Both the position numbers and the translations under genes were made by a program. Source: Salminus brasiliensis (lineage: Eukaryota; Chordata; Actinopteri; Characiformes; Bryconidae). From it: a stretch of DNA of 64,000 nt. Positions within the stretch are counted from its first letter, which is position 1, and every line of letters begins with the position of its first letter. Shown piece after piece: positions 52,199 to 63,115 of the stretch. The notes under the pieces are model-generated. The model ran no database searches. It saw nothing but the letters and a program-made list of their open reading frames with translations, and was not told where the DNA came from. The DNA is taken from positions 44,922,771-44,986,770 of the forward strand of contig NC_132881.1 of assembly GCF_030463535.1 (NCBI RefSeq). The letters are read 5' to 3'.

Positions 52199-53035
52199 TT
52201 GACATAAGTATTCAGACCTTTTACTCAGTACTCAGTCTCCCTGTCCCAGTTGCTGAAACACACCCCCACAGCATGATGCTGCTACCACCACCATGCTTCA
52301 CTGTAGGGATGATATTGGGCAGGTGAGGAGCAATGCCTGGTTTCCTCCAGACGTGACCTGGCGTAGAGGTGGCTAATAGGACAATATTTTATCTTATTGT
52401 AATAAAGTTTCTAAGCATATCGAGTATAATGTTGGTGCTTAATAAACACTGATCAACTGCACATTTCGTTACAAACAGTGTAATTAGTCTAATAGTCTAG
52501 TACTAGTACTGAATACGGGAGAGCGTTTGGATGGTAGTTTTTAAAAATCTGTCACTACTGATGCGTTTGGTCTGCGGTCGCATCTGTCATGATGAATACT
52601 GTGTCTCTGGGAAAATTGTGGAAATATCACGATACAATATTTTTGCCATATCGCCCAGCCCTAACATAGCGCTTAGATATGAGGCCAAAAAGTGGTCAAC
52701 CATGGTTTCCTCAGACCAGGAAATCTTGTTTCTCACAGTCTGAGAGTCCTTTAGGTGCTTTCCTGTGTGTGTGTGTGGTTCCTGTGTGTGGTTTATATAT
52801 ATATATATATATACTGAGGAGAGGCTTCTGTCTGGTCACTGTCATGAAGCCCAGATTGGTGAAGTTCTGCAGTGATGGTTGACCTTCTGGAAGTTTCAGG
52901 ATCTTTGGAGCTCAGCTAGTTCTTGGTTAGGTCTCTCACCAAAGCCCTTCTCCACCGATTTACTTAGTTTGGTGGGGAGGGGGTTGGTTGTTCCAAACCT
53001 CTTCCATTCAATAAAGGCCACTGTGTATTGAATGC
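52196..53035 (-). mobile_element. Tc1-like element (minus), interrupted by a MITE
   Basis: The antisense signature of a fish Tc1 transposase is present in order: cataagtattcagacc, acagcatgatgctgctacc, ttcctccagacgtgacc, then after the interruption tcagaccaggaaatcttgtt, tgagagtcctttaggtgc and ttccaaacctcttccattca. A hAT-like MITE (52366-52666) splits it, and an AT microsatellite has expanded near 52795. Confidence 0.75.
52366..52666. mobile_element. hAT-like MITE nested in the Tc1-like element, copy 3
   Basis: It begins agaggtggctaataggac and ends atatcgcccagccctaa. Its body matches 40808-41104. The Tc1-like sequence resumes after it. Confidence 0.75.
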
Positions 53036-53036
53036 A

Positions 53037-53037
53037 T

Positions 53038-53098
<61 letters not shown>
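53037..53098. repeat. GT/AT microsatellite
   Basis: A (GT)n run followed by (AT)n. Confidence 0.95.
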
Positions 53099-53107
<9 letters not shown>

Positions 53108-53750
53108 TAGAGGTTCTTCAAGGAACTACTATTATTTTATAATAAATAATCTTGATTTATTAATATTAATTATTAATATTACTATAACTTTTACTGTGTA
53201 CGAGCTAGATCAGTTTTAAATCCAGTGTTTATGTACAGAGTAGCAGCTCTCAGAAGCACAGGTCTGTTAGATGTGTTGGGTTGAGCTCATCGTAAGTCAG
53301 TAAAGTTCAGTATAATAACTTTGGTTTTACTGGGTTTCAGTTTGGCGTCATTGTATTTCGTCCTGGCGTCTCCAGCATGCCGTGTAGTTCCACCTGTACT
53401 TTCTGTTCAGGCCCGTCAGCATTTCACTTAAATCACGCTTCCAGATCATCAGGTGCTTACGCTGGAGTTCAGATTGAAAACAACGGGCCCTTATGCATAG
53501 GAGATGCGTGACTGCCAGCAGGCAGCAGTGGAAAGTCATAGTGCTGGAAAGGCAGGTCTGTTGTACAAAGGCAGGCAGTGTACTCTCCTCAGCCTCCGAG
53601 CCTAGCTGAACATGAGCAGAGGTGTTCCACAGGAATGGGAGAAGGCCGTTAAAGGCGTTAAAGGCGTACTCCAGCATTTCTCAACCTAGTGTCTATCTGC
53701 AATGTCAGTAATTCTAATTAGTGATGGTACCAAACCAGTACTAGCATGTA

Positions 53751-54345
53751 CGCTAAATGGACAAAAGTATCGAGACACCTTCTATACACCTTCTAGACCT
53801 CTATTATGGTTCATGTACCATTTCTTGTGACCTTTCCTGGTAAAGGACTCAAGCCTAGCCCTTAGAACCTTACGATTTAGACCACATATGGACTAGGTTT
53901 AAGGTGTGATGGGCCCAGGACCTCATCAACATGGCTTGTGACCAACGCTGTGGTAGCAATTGTGGTTGAGGCCGGCGGTTGTTGCGGTAGCATTGCTAAC
54001 GCTGCCATTGCGATGCTAGCGCAATGTTTTTTACTCATCCCAACTAATCCCAAGCTCCACCATCCATCATTCTGGCGAACACAGTTTTTCCACTGCTCCA
54101 CAGCTCCTCAATGCTGGGGTGCTTTATACCCCTCTACTAGCCCATGCCTGGCATTAGGCCTGGCATAGTGTCAATAGGTTCATGTTCATGTTGATCTGCT
54201 CTAGAGAGTCCTATTCTATTGGCAATACCTCTCTACAGGGACTAGACAAGCTGTTTGTGTATGTGTGTCAGCAATGGGTGCAACTCACAGTAGCTAAATG
54301 CATTCATTAGAAGGGGTGTCCACAAACATTTGGACATGTAGTCTA
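53751..54345 (+). mobile_element. Copy of the aagtattgggacac MITE family
   Basis: It runs from ctaaatggacaaaagtatcg to acatttggacatgtagtc, with the usual internal blocks from 54045 onward (catcattctggcgaacac, tggcattaggcctggc). The 5' half contains an unrelated segment. Confidence 0.7.
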
Positions 54346-55369
54346 TATAGCACAATGGTACCTCAAAGAACATTTTCTGAATGCGGAAATGGTTCTTTAG
54401 ACACAAAGAAAACCTGGATTTTCCTTAAAAATGTTCTCTATACAAGCACCATAAAGGGTTCCACTGAAGAGAACCCTGCAGAGAACCCTGCTTGCTTAGA
54501 GAGTGCGGGGGAGTATGGCCAGTTTTGTGCTGTTAATGGTACAATACAGATACAGCAGCACTGGGAGAAATTGTGGAGTATGGAGGAGGAGGAGGAGGAG
54601 GAGGGGGTCGATGAGGATGAGGATGATGAAGTAGCTGAGCACTGCTGCCCTTGTCACACAGACTGCTGTGAGAAAGAGGAGAACGAGGCCTCGGGAGAGG
54701 AAAACAGAAAGCGAGAGTCAAGTTGGAATGACTGGAAAAGAAACGTCACGGAATAGAGCAGGAAGGATCTGGGGCGGGGAGGAAAAAAAAAAGCTGGACA
54801 TGTAAACACAATCTCCTGCTCTCGTCTGACCAGCAAGGGGTTAACCATGACCTCAGCGGCCAATCAGATAAGAGGGCTACAATAATAATAACTGTAAAAA
54901 TAACAACAATAATAATGCATCACTCTCGCACATGCCTGAGGCCACCGAACGGAGCAGGGGGGTGAATGTGGATCTCCAAGTCAGGGTTCTGGAACTGAGC
55001 TCGTAGAAGATATCTGGGTGGATCTTCTACCACCGAAGTGAAGATACGGTACCAGTCAAATGTTTGGATACTAGTTAGGGTATTAAACAAGAAAAACAAG
55101 AGGTTTGCCGGACCGGACTGCCATTGGCTGCATAGAATGGTCAGCGGCATTTCAACGATGGGGAGTTTTGGACCAAAATCTCTGCATTTTATGGTGAAAA
55201 GGTTCAGTGGTATAAAATGACCTTGATTATGGTTCATGTACCATTTCATGTGACCCTGCCTGGTAAAGGACTCAAGCCTAGCCCTGGAATGTGGAACTCC
55301 AAGTCAGGGTTCTGTAACTGAGCTTGTAGAACATATCTGGGTGAATCTTCTACCACCGAAGTGAAGATA

Positions 55370-55670
55370 CGGTACCAGTCAAATGTTTGGACACCCTCTG
55401 TTGTGGATGTGCATTCATAATCATCTTAGAAAAAATATATAGTCATCCCTAGCATTTGGATCCATTTTTTTTTATATAGTTTCAGGGAAGTATTTCCACC
55501 CTCACACTGCCATGGTCCTACAGCTTAGGCCTACCTACACCCCCCAACCCCAAGACCTCATATGGTCACCCCTAGCATTTAGATCACATGTTTTTGAGAT
55601 GATGATGATGATGATGATGATGATCAGCACACATTCAACCAGGTGTGTCCAAACGTTTCACTGGTACTGC
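55370..55670. mobile_element. MITE with Tc1-type ends (gtaccagtcaaatgtttgga)
   Basis: The left end ggtaccagtcaaatgtttgg pairs with the right end (ccaaacgtttcactggtact). TA precedes the left end (55368-55369). A trinucleotide (GAT)n run lies inside, near 55599-55624. There is no coding capacity. Confidence 0.65.
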
Positions 55671-56371
55671 ATTTATTCACACAGTGCAGCAGTTAGTTAA
55701 CCCAATGGCTTCTGATGGCTTCTGATTAGAGATGGCACCAAACCAGTACCAGGAAACTTTACCAGACTAACATCAGTAGTGCTTAAACGGTCAGTTTGTC
55801 CCCCAACTCACCAAATCGGCACCTCAGCGACCCTGCAAACCACCATTCACCTCACTCACCTCGTTACATTTTGATATTCATACTCATGTAATCAAGAACA
55901 TCTGCACTAGGATGTACGCTAAATGGACAAAAGTATTGAGACATCTTCTCATTCATTGTTTCTTCCTAAATCAAGGATATTAAACAAGAAAAACTGGGCT
56001 TACTGGGCTGCATAGAGTGGTCAACAGCATTTCAACGATGTGGAGTTCAGCTGTGTCCAAACGTGGCTTCTGATTAGCGATGGCACCAAACCAGTACCAG
56101 GAAATTTTACCAGACTAACATCAGTAGTGCTTAACTTGTAAAACTGCCCCCCCCCCTTCACGAGCAGCTCAGTGACACTGCACACTTTGCAGAGTTTTGT
56201 AATTGCAGTTTCATCACACTTCATAAAATCCTGAAGCAGCAGCGGCAGTACATTTGCAGTCGCCATTGCTAAATATATGTAGCGGAAACACCACCAGCAC
56301 ATTATTTTCTGTTTTTGTTTCTGGAAGTCTGGTTTATGACTCATCATTAACGTTACTGCTTTTGTTGGAGT

Positions 56372-56772
56372 ACGGCATTTAGCAGACGCTCTTCTCCAGA
56401 GCGACTTACAAAAGAACTTCACTATTTACCCAAGAAAATCCTCAGCTAGTTTAAATAGACTAATAATTCAAAGATCCTCTAATCTTAGACTCTACTAAAC
56501 ACAAGTCAGTAAGGAGACCATAATACTCTTCTCTTCGCCTGAGTACTCTCAGAAGAGGAGGGTCTTCAGTCTGGGTTTGAGGACAGCGAGCGTTGGACTC
56601 TGCTGTTCGGACACCCAGGGGAAGTTCGTTCCACCACTTCGGTGCAGGACAGTAAAAAGCCTGGACGCTCGTCTTCCGTGGATCTTAAAGGATGGCGGGT
56701 CGAGCCGAGCCGTACTTGAAGCTGGAAGGGCTCTTGGTGCAGATCGGCTTTTGACCATCACCATCGAGTATG
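56372..56772 (-). mobile_element. L2-type LINE 3' end, inverted
   Basis: Reverse complement of the 25440-25915 and 50870-51385 fragments. The tail (catttagcagacgctcttct) is at the low-coordinate end. Confidence 0.75.
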
Positions 56773-56838
56773 GTAACTGTCTCTACTGTCCAGAGAATAA
56801 GGCTTTCTACTGGACTGCAACTTAGGCCTATTCAAAAG

Positions 56839-57125
56839 GGCCATGGGCCCCGGATGGGATCAGAGAATAGAAATTGCTGGTTCGAATCCCGGTCATGTTG
56901 CAAGCCATCGGCAGCCAGGCCCAGAGAGAGCACAACTGGCCTTGCTCTCTCCGGGGTGGGTAGATGGTACTCTCCCCACCCCCACATCGCTTCGTTGCGG
57001 TGCGTTGAAGCCAGGCATGCGGCCAGTTGTGCTCTCTCTGGGCCTGGCTGCCGATGGCTAGCAACATGACCGGGATTCAAACCAGCAATTCTCTGATCCC
57101 ATCCGGGGCCCATGGCCCATGGCAG
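56839..57125. repeat. Two tRNA-like SINEs head to head (inverted repeat)
   Basis: The left arm (56839-56942) reads ccatgggccccggatgggat, a B-box ggttcgaatccc, then agagagagcacaactggcc. The right arm (about 57020-57125) is its close reverse complement with a matching ggtttgaatccc. The spacer is about 75 bases. The transcript could fold into a long hairpin. Confidence 0.85.
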
Positions 57126-57139
57126 TCCGGTAGAAAGAC

Positions 57140-57385
57140 CATCCTTCCAGAGAACACTCCAGCTCCACTGCCTCACAGCTCAATGCGCTATCCCAAGCCT
57201 GGCATAAGGCATATAGTGTCAATAGGTTAATGTTAATCTGCCTGCTGTTCTATACGGTCCTAAATCTGCCTACTATCCTAGACGGTCCTAGGGTATTGGC
57301 AATACTTTTCTACAGGGACTAAACAAGCTGTGTGTGTGTACATTTGCACATCTGTGTCAGCAACGGGTGCCACTGAAAGTAGCTG
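57140..57385 (+). mobile_element. Partial copy of the aagtattgggacac MITE family
   Basis: Blocks agagaacactccagctccac, aagcctggcataaggc, tacagggactaaacaagctg and aagtagctgaatgca are in the usual order. Confidence 0.65.
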
Positions 57386-57851
57386 AATGCACGCATGTTG
57401 GTTAGAAGATCAGACTGCTGGTCATCTTCACTGTGAACTCCTGTGACTCTGTATGGACCCTGTCCAGTTCCACAAGCAGATCATCAGTGTTAGGTGGGGT
57501 CTGGGCAGTGTATTGCTGTTTAGTGTGCATTTCGTACTGCACTTACTGCCACTTTGTCCATTTTTCAGATGCCAAAGACTTTTGCACAGGCTTGTGGATC
57601 ATCTGATGCCATAATACCCGACATTTCCCCAGTGCAGCACAGCCAGAGTGCATCGAGAAAGCAGCTCACAGTAATGTATCTCAGTCTCAGTTTCTGACAT
57701 TGAGAGGGCAGAATTAACCTGAAGGCAAACACCGTCCACGTCAACAGAGACAAATCTAGAAATGGCCGAGCGCAAAGCTGGAGGTCGGGCCGCTTTGATA
57801 GCAGCAGTGAAAAGGCCTTTACTCCGATACGATCCCAGCTGTTATCACTCT

Positions 57852-57852
57852 G

Positions 57853-57890
<38 letters not shown>
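57852..57890. repeat. (CT)n microsatellite
   Basis: About 19 CT units inside an open frame of low complexity. Confidence 0.95.
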
Positions 57891-57893
<3 letters not shown>

Positions 57894-58859
57894 GCTGTAC
57901 CCTCCCCTTTTCCCACACTCCTGCCTTCTATTATTATTATTGTTGTTCTTGTAGTTGTTTCACTTCCTCCCTCTTTTCCTGTCTTACTCCTCTGCGTACT
58001 CCTTCCCTCATCCTCTTCTGTACCATCCTGCCCCCCCACCCCTCCGCCTTTGGTATTTCTGAGTCATGGTTGTTTCGTTGACGACGAAGCTGCAAAACCT
58101 ACGCTGGTGACACATCGCCGAGTGAAGCCACAGACGGCCAAGCCCTTATTAGCTGATGGGATGGGCAGTGGCGCCACAGCCAGCAAAATCTGTCATTGGG
58201 TTAATATCACACCACATCACATCACATCGCATTACATTATAATGATTATTCCTTATTATATTATTATATTATATACTGTAAATATTAATCTGCTGGCCAA
58301 AGACAACACACCTGTATTTTCATTGATTTGCATTCCTTCTTTGTAGCTCTGTATGATGTAGGATTGATTATTTATTTATTTATCTCCCACCACACCCAGC
58401 TCAGCTCTGGAAAGGCTTGTTAATAAGCTGATCAGTTGTAAATGTGCAAGGCAGAGCACATCCTCCAAGACTAGGATTGAGGACCACTGGCACAGTGCAT
58501 GCAACAGTGCTGCAGAAAGCACATATTGACTATTAAAATTCTAAATCGTAAGTGTGTGACTTTATTTGGGGTGAGATGCACCTAAACAAGCCGATTTACC
58601 ACCCTGTTATTACCGCCTCTGAATCAAACATGCTGATTTTCCATTTCGCAGTGGGTTTGTGAATACAATCTGACGAGCGCCGCTGTTACTGGCTTGTGTA
58701 TGGCACTGCAGCGGCTCACAGGAGCCACGTGGCATAGCATGGCATTGTTTTAGCACAATAACATTTGTAGTTATTTTTGTTGTCATTCCGGATAGTCTTA
58801 ACGGATAGTGCTGGTGTCCTGCTGATGAGCTCTGCGGGTTAGCTTTTAGCCTTGCACGA

Positions 58860-59020
58860 GTACCCAGTCCTATTGTATTGGCAGTACTTGACTACTTTAA
58901 GGACCAGATAAGCTGTATGTGTGCATGTGCATATCTGTGTCAGCAATGGGTGCAACTGCAAGTAGCTGAATGCATTCCTTAGAAGGGGTGTCCACAAATA
59001 TTTGGACATGTAGTGTATAC
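58860..59020 (+). mobile_element. 3' end of the aagtattgggacac MITE family
   Basis: agtcctattgtattggcagt through atatttggacatgtagtgta. The 5' part is missing. Confidence 0.7.
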
Positions 59021-59710
59021 ACACCTCCACAAACATGGCTTGGTTAATTGGTGGTCATATTGGGAAATGTGGAAGTTGTGTAAGTGTGATGTTTGGTCAA
59101 GCTGTGGCTTTAGGGCGCATCAACATCAGTGCATCGGCCAAAACGAGGAACGGCCCTCGCGTGAATTAGCCGTTCTCCGCTGCAGAGCTCACGCGGTTTT
59201 GGACTCTGCTTCCAGTGCCTGTTAGGAAATGGATTTGACCTCCACCTTTCTGTTAATTAATCACACTGTTGCTGTTCTTTGTCCCCTTTAGCTTGTCGCA
59301 GACACCGGCGCTCACTCTGGTGTGTTCTGAAGGCTTCATGCTTAATCGTCTTTGCCTGTAAACTCCAATTACTCTGCAAGGGCATGCCAACCGCTCCCTT
59401 CAGCGTCCCGCCAGCTTCTATACACTGCTGGCCAGGCAGTGTTAGCATTTTTGGTTCAGCTGGGTGGCTTTTGGAGTGATGCAGTGGGCAAAACTGCAAG
59501 CCTACAAGGCATAGCATTTATTCTGAACCCATTTACAGCGTAATGAGGAGTATTTTAGCTTGGGCTGCATTTTGAATGAGGTACAACAAATGACCGCCAA
59601 TCAGAACAGGGCTTTACATAATTGGTTCCCGGCCACGTTTTTGCTCTTACCCTGTGGCAAAACTGTCTGAGAGTCTAAGGACCTGCTAAAGAACCACTGA
59701 TGTAGCCTAT

Positions 59711-60278
59711 GCTGACAAAAGTATTGGGACACCTACACATTACACCTATATGAGCTTTAATGACCCCCTCATTCTAAACCCATAGGCTGTATTAATATGG
59801 AGCTGGTCCCCCTTTGCTCTAAGCTCTACCAGCAGCAGCAGGTCTGGAGCTCTGCTGCAGTTACTGAGTCAGTTGGAGGCTTTTCTGCACTCTGCTCTGA
59901 GCTCAGCACTCGGCCCTGACCCCGCTCTGTAACTTTACGTGGTCTGACAGACACTCGGTGGACACTGAGCTGCTCTCTGTGAGCTGTTCCTCCTAAACTC
60001 TTCCACTGTTCAATAATAATACCACTCACAGCTGATGGAGGAAGATCTAGGAGGGAGGAAATATGAAAACTTCACCAGCTGACTTGTTGTTGTTGGTGCA
60101 GCGGTGTCTCCTATTACATACAGAACCACGCTGGAGGTCAGTGAGCTCTGTAGAACCTCCCACTCTCTCACTGATGTGGGTGGGAAAGGCAGACTGCATG
60201 GCTAGAGGCTTGGTTTTATACACCTGTGGGAAATTTAATGATTAGGAGAGTGTCCCAATACTTTAGTCCATATTGTGT
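59711..60278. mobile_element. MITE with acaaaagtattgggacac ends and a different body
   Basis: The left end ctgacaaaagtattgggaca pairs with the right end gtgtcccaatactttagtcc. The body (gctggtccccctttgctc and a long GC-richer stretch) differs from the 30708-31224 family although the ends agree. Confidence 0.7.
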
Positions 60279-61095
60279 CTTAAAAGGACAGTAATGAAAA
60301 CAGCCTGTTTAATTCTAAAGGGTTAAAGAAAGGTTACAAAATGTTCATGTGACAAATGAAACATGACCGTTTATAGTATATAAACCTTCACAAATGTCAT
60401 GTATTGGGAGTTTGGGGGGGTTAAATGCAAAAACAAAATAAATAAATAATAATTATAATTATAATAATAATACAGGCCCATATGGTTGCTTTTAACCTTT
60501 CCCAAGTTGTCCTGTGAGACTCAGCTCTACAGTAACTGTCTCAGATTAATAGAAGGTCATGGCTTTGAGGCTCACAGAAAGAAACGTGGGTCCTGCGGGG
60601 CAGTCTCCACACTTTCCATCATTTCTTCCTCGCATGCCTTTAAAAGGGCTTCAGGCACAGCGCTGGGGAATGTCTTTGCAGAGTCCAGATTGCGCTGATA
60701 TTGGTTCAGAACCCGCAGCATTAATCTTCAGCGTGGAACGCAGAGCCAACAGCCTTTATCTATTTTGGTTCACAGGTGCCACTGATAAATTCACAGCGCT
60801 GGGTTTGTTTAACGTGCCTGGGAGTCGCAGACCAAGCAGGAGATTAAGAGACCTGCGATTTGTTTAGATATTAATATAAGCGGTGAGGAAACTGGAGTGT
60901 GTTCGGGGGGGGGGGGGGAGAAAAGGAAAAAAGAAAGAAAAAATGTGCATTTATAAAAGCAGAACTGACTGTGTGGTTATGGAGTGGGAGGAGGTGTGTA
61001 TAAATAGAGAGTCAGAGATATGGGAAGGACCTGTGATTCGTTATTGGCCCTCAAGAGCTCGGTTCTACTATTGTTCAGCCACTCTGTTTAAGATT

Positions 61096-62260
61096 TGCTG
61101 CTTTGCTTGGGGTCATTGTCCTGTTGCATGGCTCAATTTCGGCCAGGCTTTAGCTGTTGGATGGATGGCCTTACATTTGACTGTAGAATACTTTGGTTTG
61201 GTTTGGAGTTCATGGTCGACTCATGAATGACTCCAAGGTGCTCAGGTCTCGTGGCTGCAAAAACAAGCCCAAATCATCACCCCTCCACCACAGAGGTTGC
61301 CCAGTTGGTATGAGGTGTTTGAGCTGATATGCTGTGTTTTTGGTTTCCATGTGTGGCTGGCTGGCTGGCTGTATGGCCAGACATCCCGTGGTTTGTTCAG
61401 AGGCCACTTTGTAGAATTAAACTTGACCATGTTCAAATCAAAATGGATCAAATCAGTAATTTATGAGTAGAGGAGGTTTGATGGGTCCCCCTTGTGAGTC
61501 TTGGTTCCTCCCATGGTTTCTTCCTACAGCTCTGAGGGAGCTTTTCCTTGCCACTGTCTCCTTTGGCTGCTCAAATTGTTGATTTCTTGTATTTTTTACC
61601 AATTATAGATTGTGTAACAACACTAATTATAACCAGCGCTACACAAATTAATTTGTATAAATTTGCTTTCTCCTGGCAACCTTCCAAACAAGCCATACTT
61701 GTTCAGTCTTTTTGTCATTGTACTTTCGTGAACTCGAGTGTTTACCATGCTAACCGAGCCCTGTCGAGTCTGAGATGTTGCTCTTGGGTTTTTTTTGACG
61801 TTTCTCTGAGCATTGCACAATCTGACCTTTGGCTGAATTTGCTAGGACCTCCACTCCTGGGAAGATTGGCAACTAGATGGGCTTCTAATTGTTTGAAAAT
61901 GTATAACTTTATAACCCTTCCCAGGTTAGAGGGCAGCGGTTGCTTTCGTAACATCACTGCTGATGTCTTTCCTCCTTGGCATTTTGGTAACGTACATTTG
62001 AGTGTCCCAGATCAGCAAACCGCCCAGACTTCTGCTTTTATAGAGGTGGAGGATGATCAATCCGTCAAGGGCGCCTGGCTGCTAATTGCCTTTTTTAATT
62101 CCTATGGGAGCGGTAAGGGTGTGCCTAATAACACACTGCTTTTGCAGTTTGGCCTAGTTTTGTTAAATAAAAAAAATGACACAGTGGAATCTGTCATGTG
62201 GTGGTGATCATCTGAGGTTGCAGTTACCTAATTTTAAGACCTGGACCTGTCTTAATTTGT
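61096..62260 (-). mobile_element. Tc1-like transposon remnant (minus), split by a LINE-like fragment
   Basis: The minus strand reads the N-terminal block VANLPRSGGPSKFSQRSDCA with NPRATSQT (about 61740-61870), KRLNKYGLFGRLPG (about 61670-61715), and then the catalytic block YQLGNLCGGGVMIWACF (about 61255-61310). Stops and frameshifts interrupt it. A segment at about 61485-61655 (ggttcctcccatggtttctt to gcgctacacaaattaa) looks like a LINE 3' end inserted between the domains. Confidence 0.75.
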
Positions 62261-62462
62261 AAAACCATAGAATTCTAAGAGGCTGTGCTTTGACTGTACG
62301 TATTTCATTTCTACTGTGGAAGTTTCAATTGTACCCATATATTGAACTAAAGAGGACACATTTTAGCTTACAATTGACCTCTGTCAAAATATCCACCTAA
62401 ATTCAAGTAATATTGGCCAAAGGAAAGCTGTGGAAAAACCACAAGACATTCTACATATGTAT

Positions 62463-62469
62463 GTATGTA

Positions 62470-62561
<92 letters not shown>

Positions 62562-62565
62562 TATA
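62463..62565. repeat. GT/AT compound microsatellite
   Basis: (GTAT)n, then (GT)n, then a long (AT)n run. Confidence 0.95.
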
Positions 62566-62689
62566 TTATGCATTATATTATGTATTATCCAGACAAAAGC
62601 CAGACTTTTTGAAGAAGCTAAGCACAGTTCAATGGCTGAGATTGGAGGGAAGGCGCGGCAATTTTTAACAAGGGCCAAAATATTAAAAA

Positions 62690-63115
62690 CTGCTCAGGAC
62701 CCCACAGGACCACCACAGAGCAGGTATTATTTGGGTGTTGGGTCTTCATTCTCAGCACTGCAGTGACACTGACTGACGGTGGTGTCGAGTGTGTTGGTAG
62801 CATGTGTTGCGCTGGTGGTTGCGCTGAGTGGCTCAGACACAGCAGTGCTGCTGGAGTGTTTAAACACCTCAGTGTCACTGCTGGAAACATCCAGCCAACA
62901 GCGTCCTGTGGGCAGTGTTCTGTGGGCAGTGATGAAGGACTAGAGGATGACCAACGCAAACTATGCAGCAACAGATTAAAGAGCTTCTGTCTCTGACTTT
63001 ACCTTCATCTACAAGCTGGACAGACTAGATATGAGTGTCTAATAGAGTGGACGTTGAGTGGAAAGGATGCTAACAAAGTATGCAGAGAAACTGAGGGACT
63101 ACAGTCTGAAATTCT
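62690..63115. mobile_element. Partial MITE related to 11478-11867
   Basis: It shares accaccacagagcag, tgggtgttgggtc and cagcactgcagtgacactga with the earlier copy, but is longer and lacks a clear terminal cataacatta end. Confidence 0.6.

Noticed and set aside
54298..54756. 152-codon frame with a Glu/Asp-rich stretch
   Set aside because: It begins inside the end of a MITE, and the acidic part comes from GGA/GAT low-complexity sequence; no family recognised.
57762..58346. 194-codon ATG-initiated frame
   Set aside because: The body is encoded by a (CT)n microsatellite and other simple sequence; no homology seen and no splice context.
61548..62207. 219-codon open frame on the plus strand
   Set aside because: It starts at a TTG and runs antisense to recognisable Tc1-like transposase sequence on the minus strand; openness is a by-product of that sequence.
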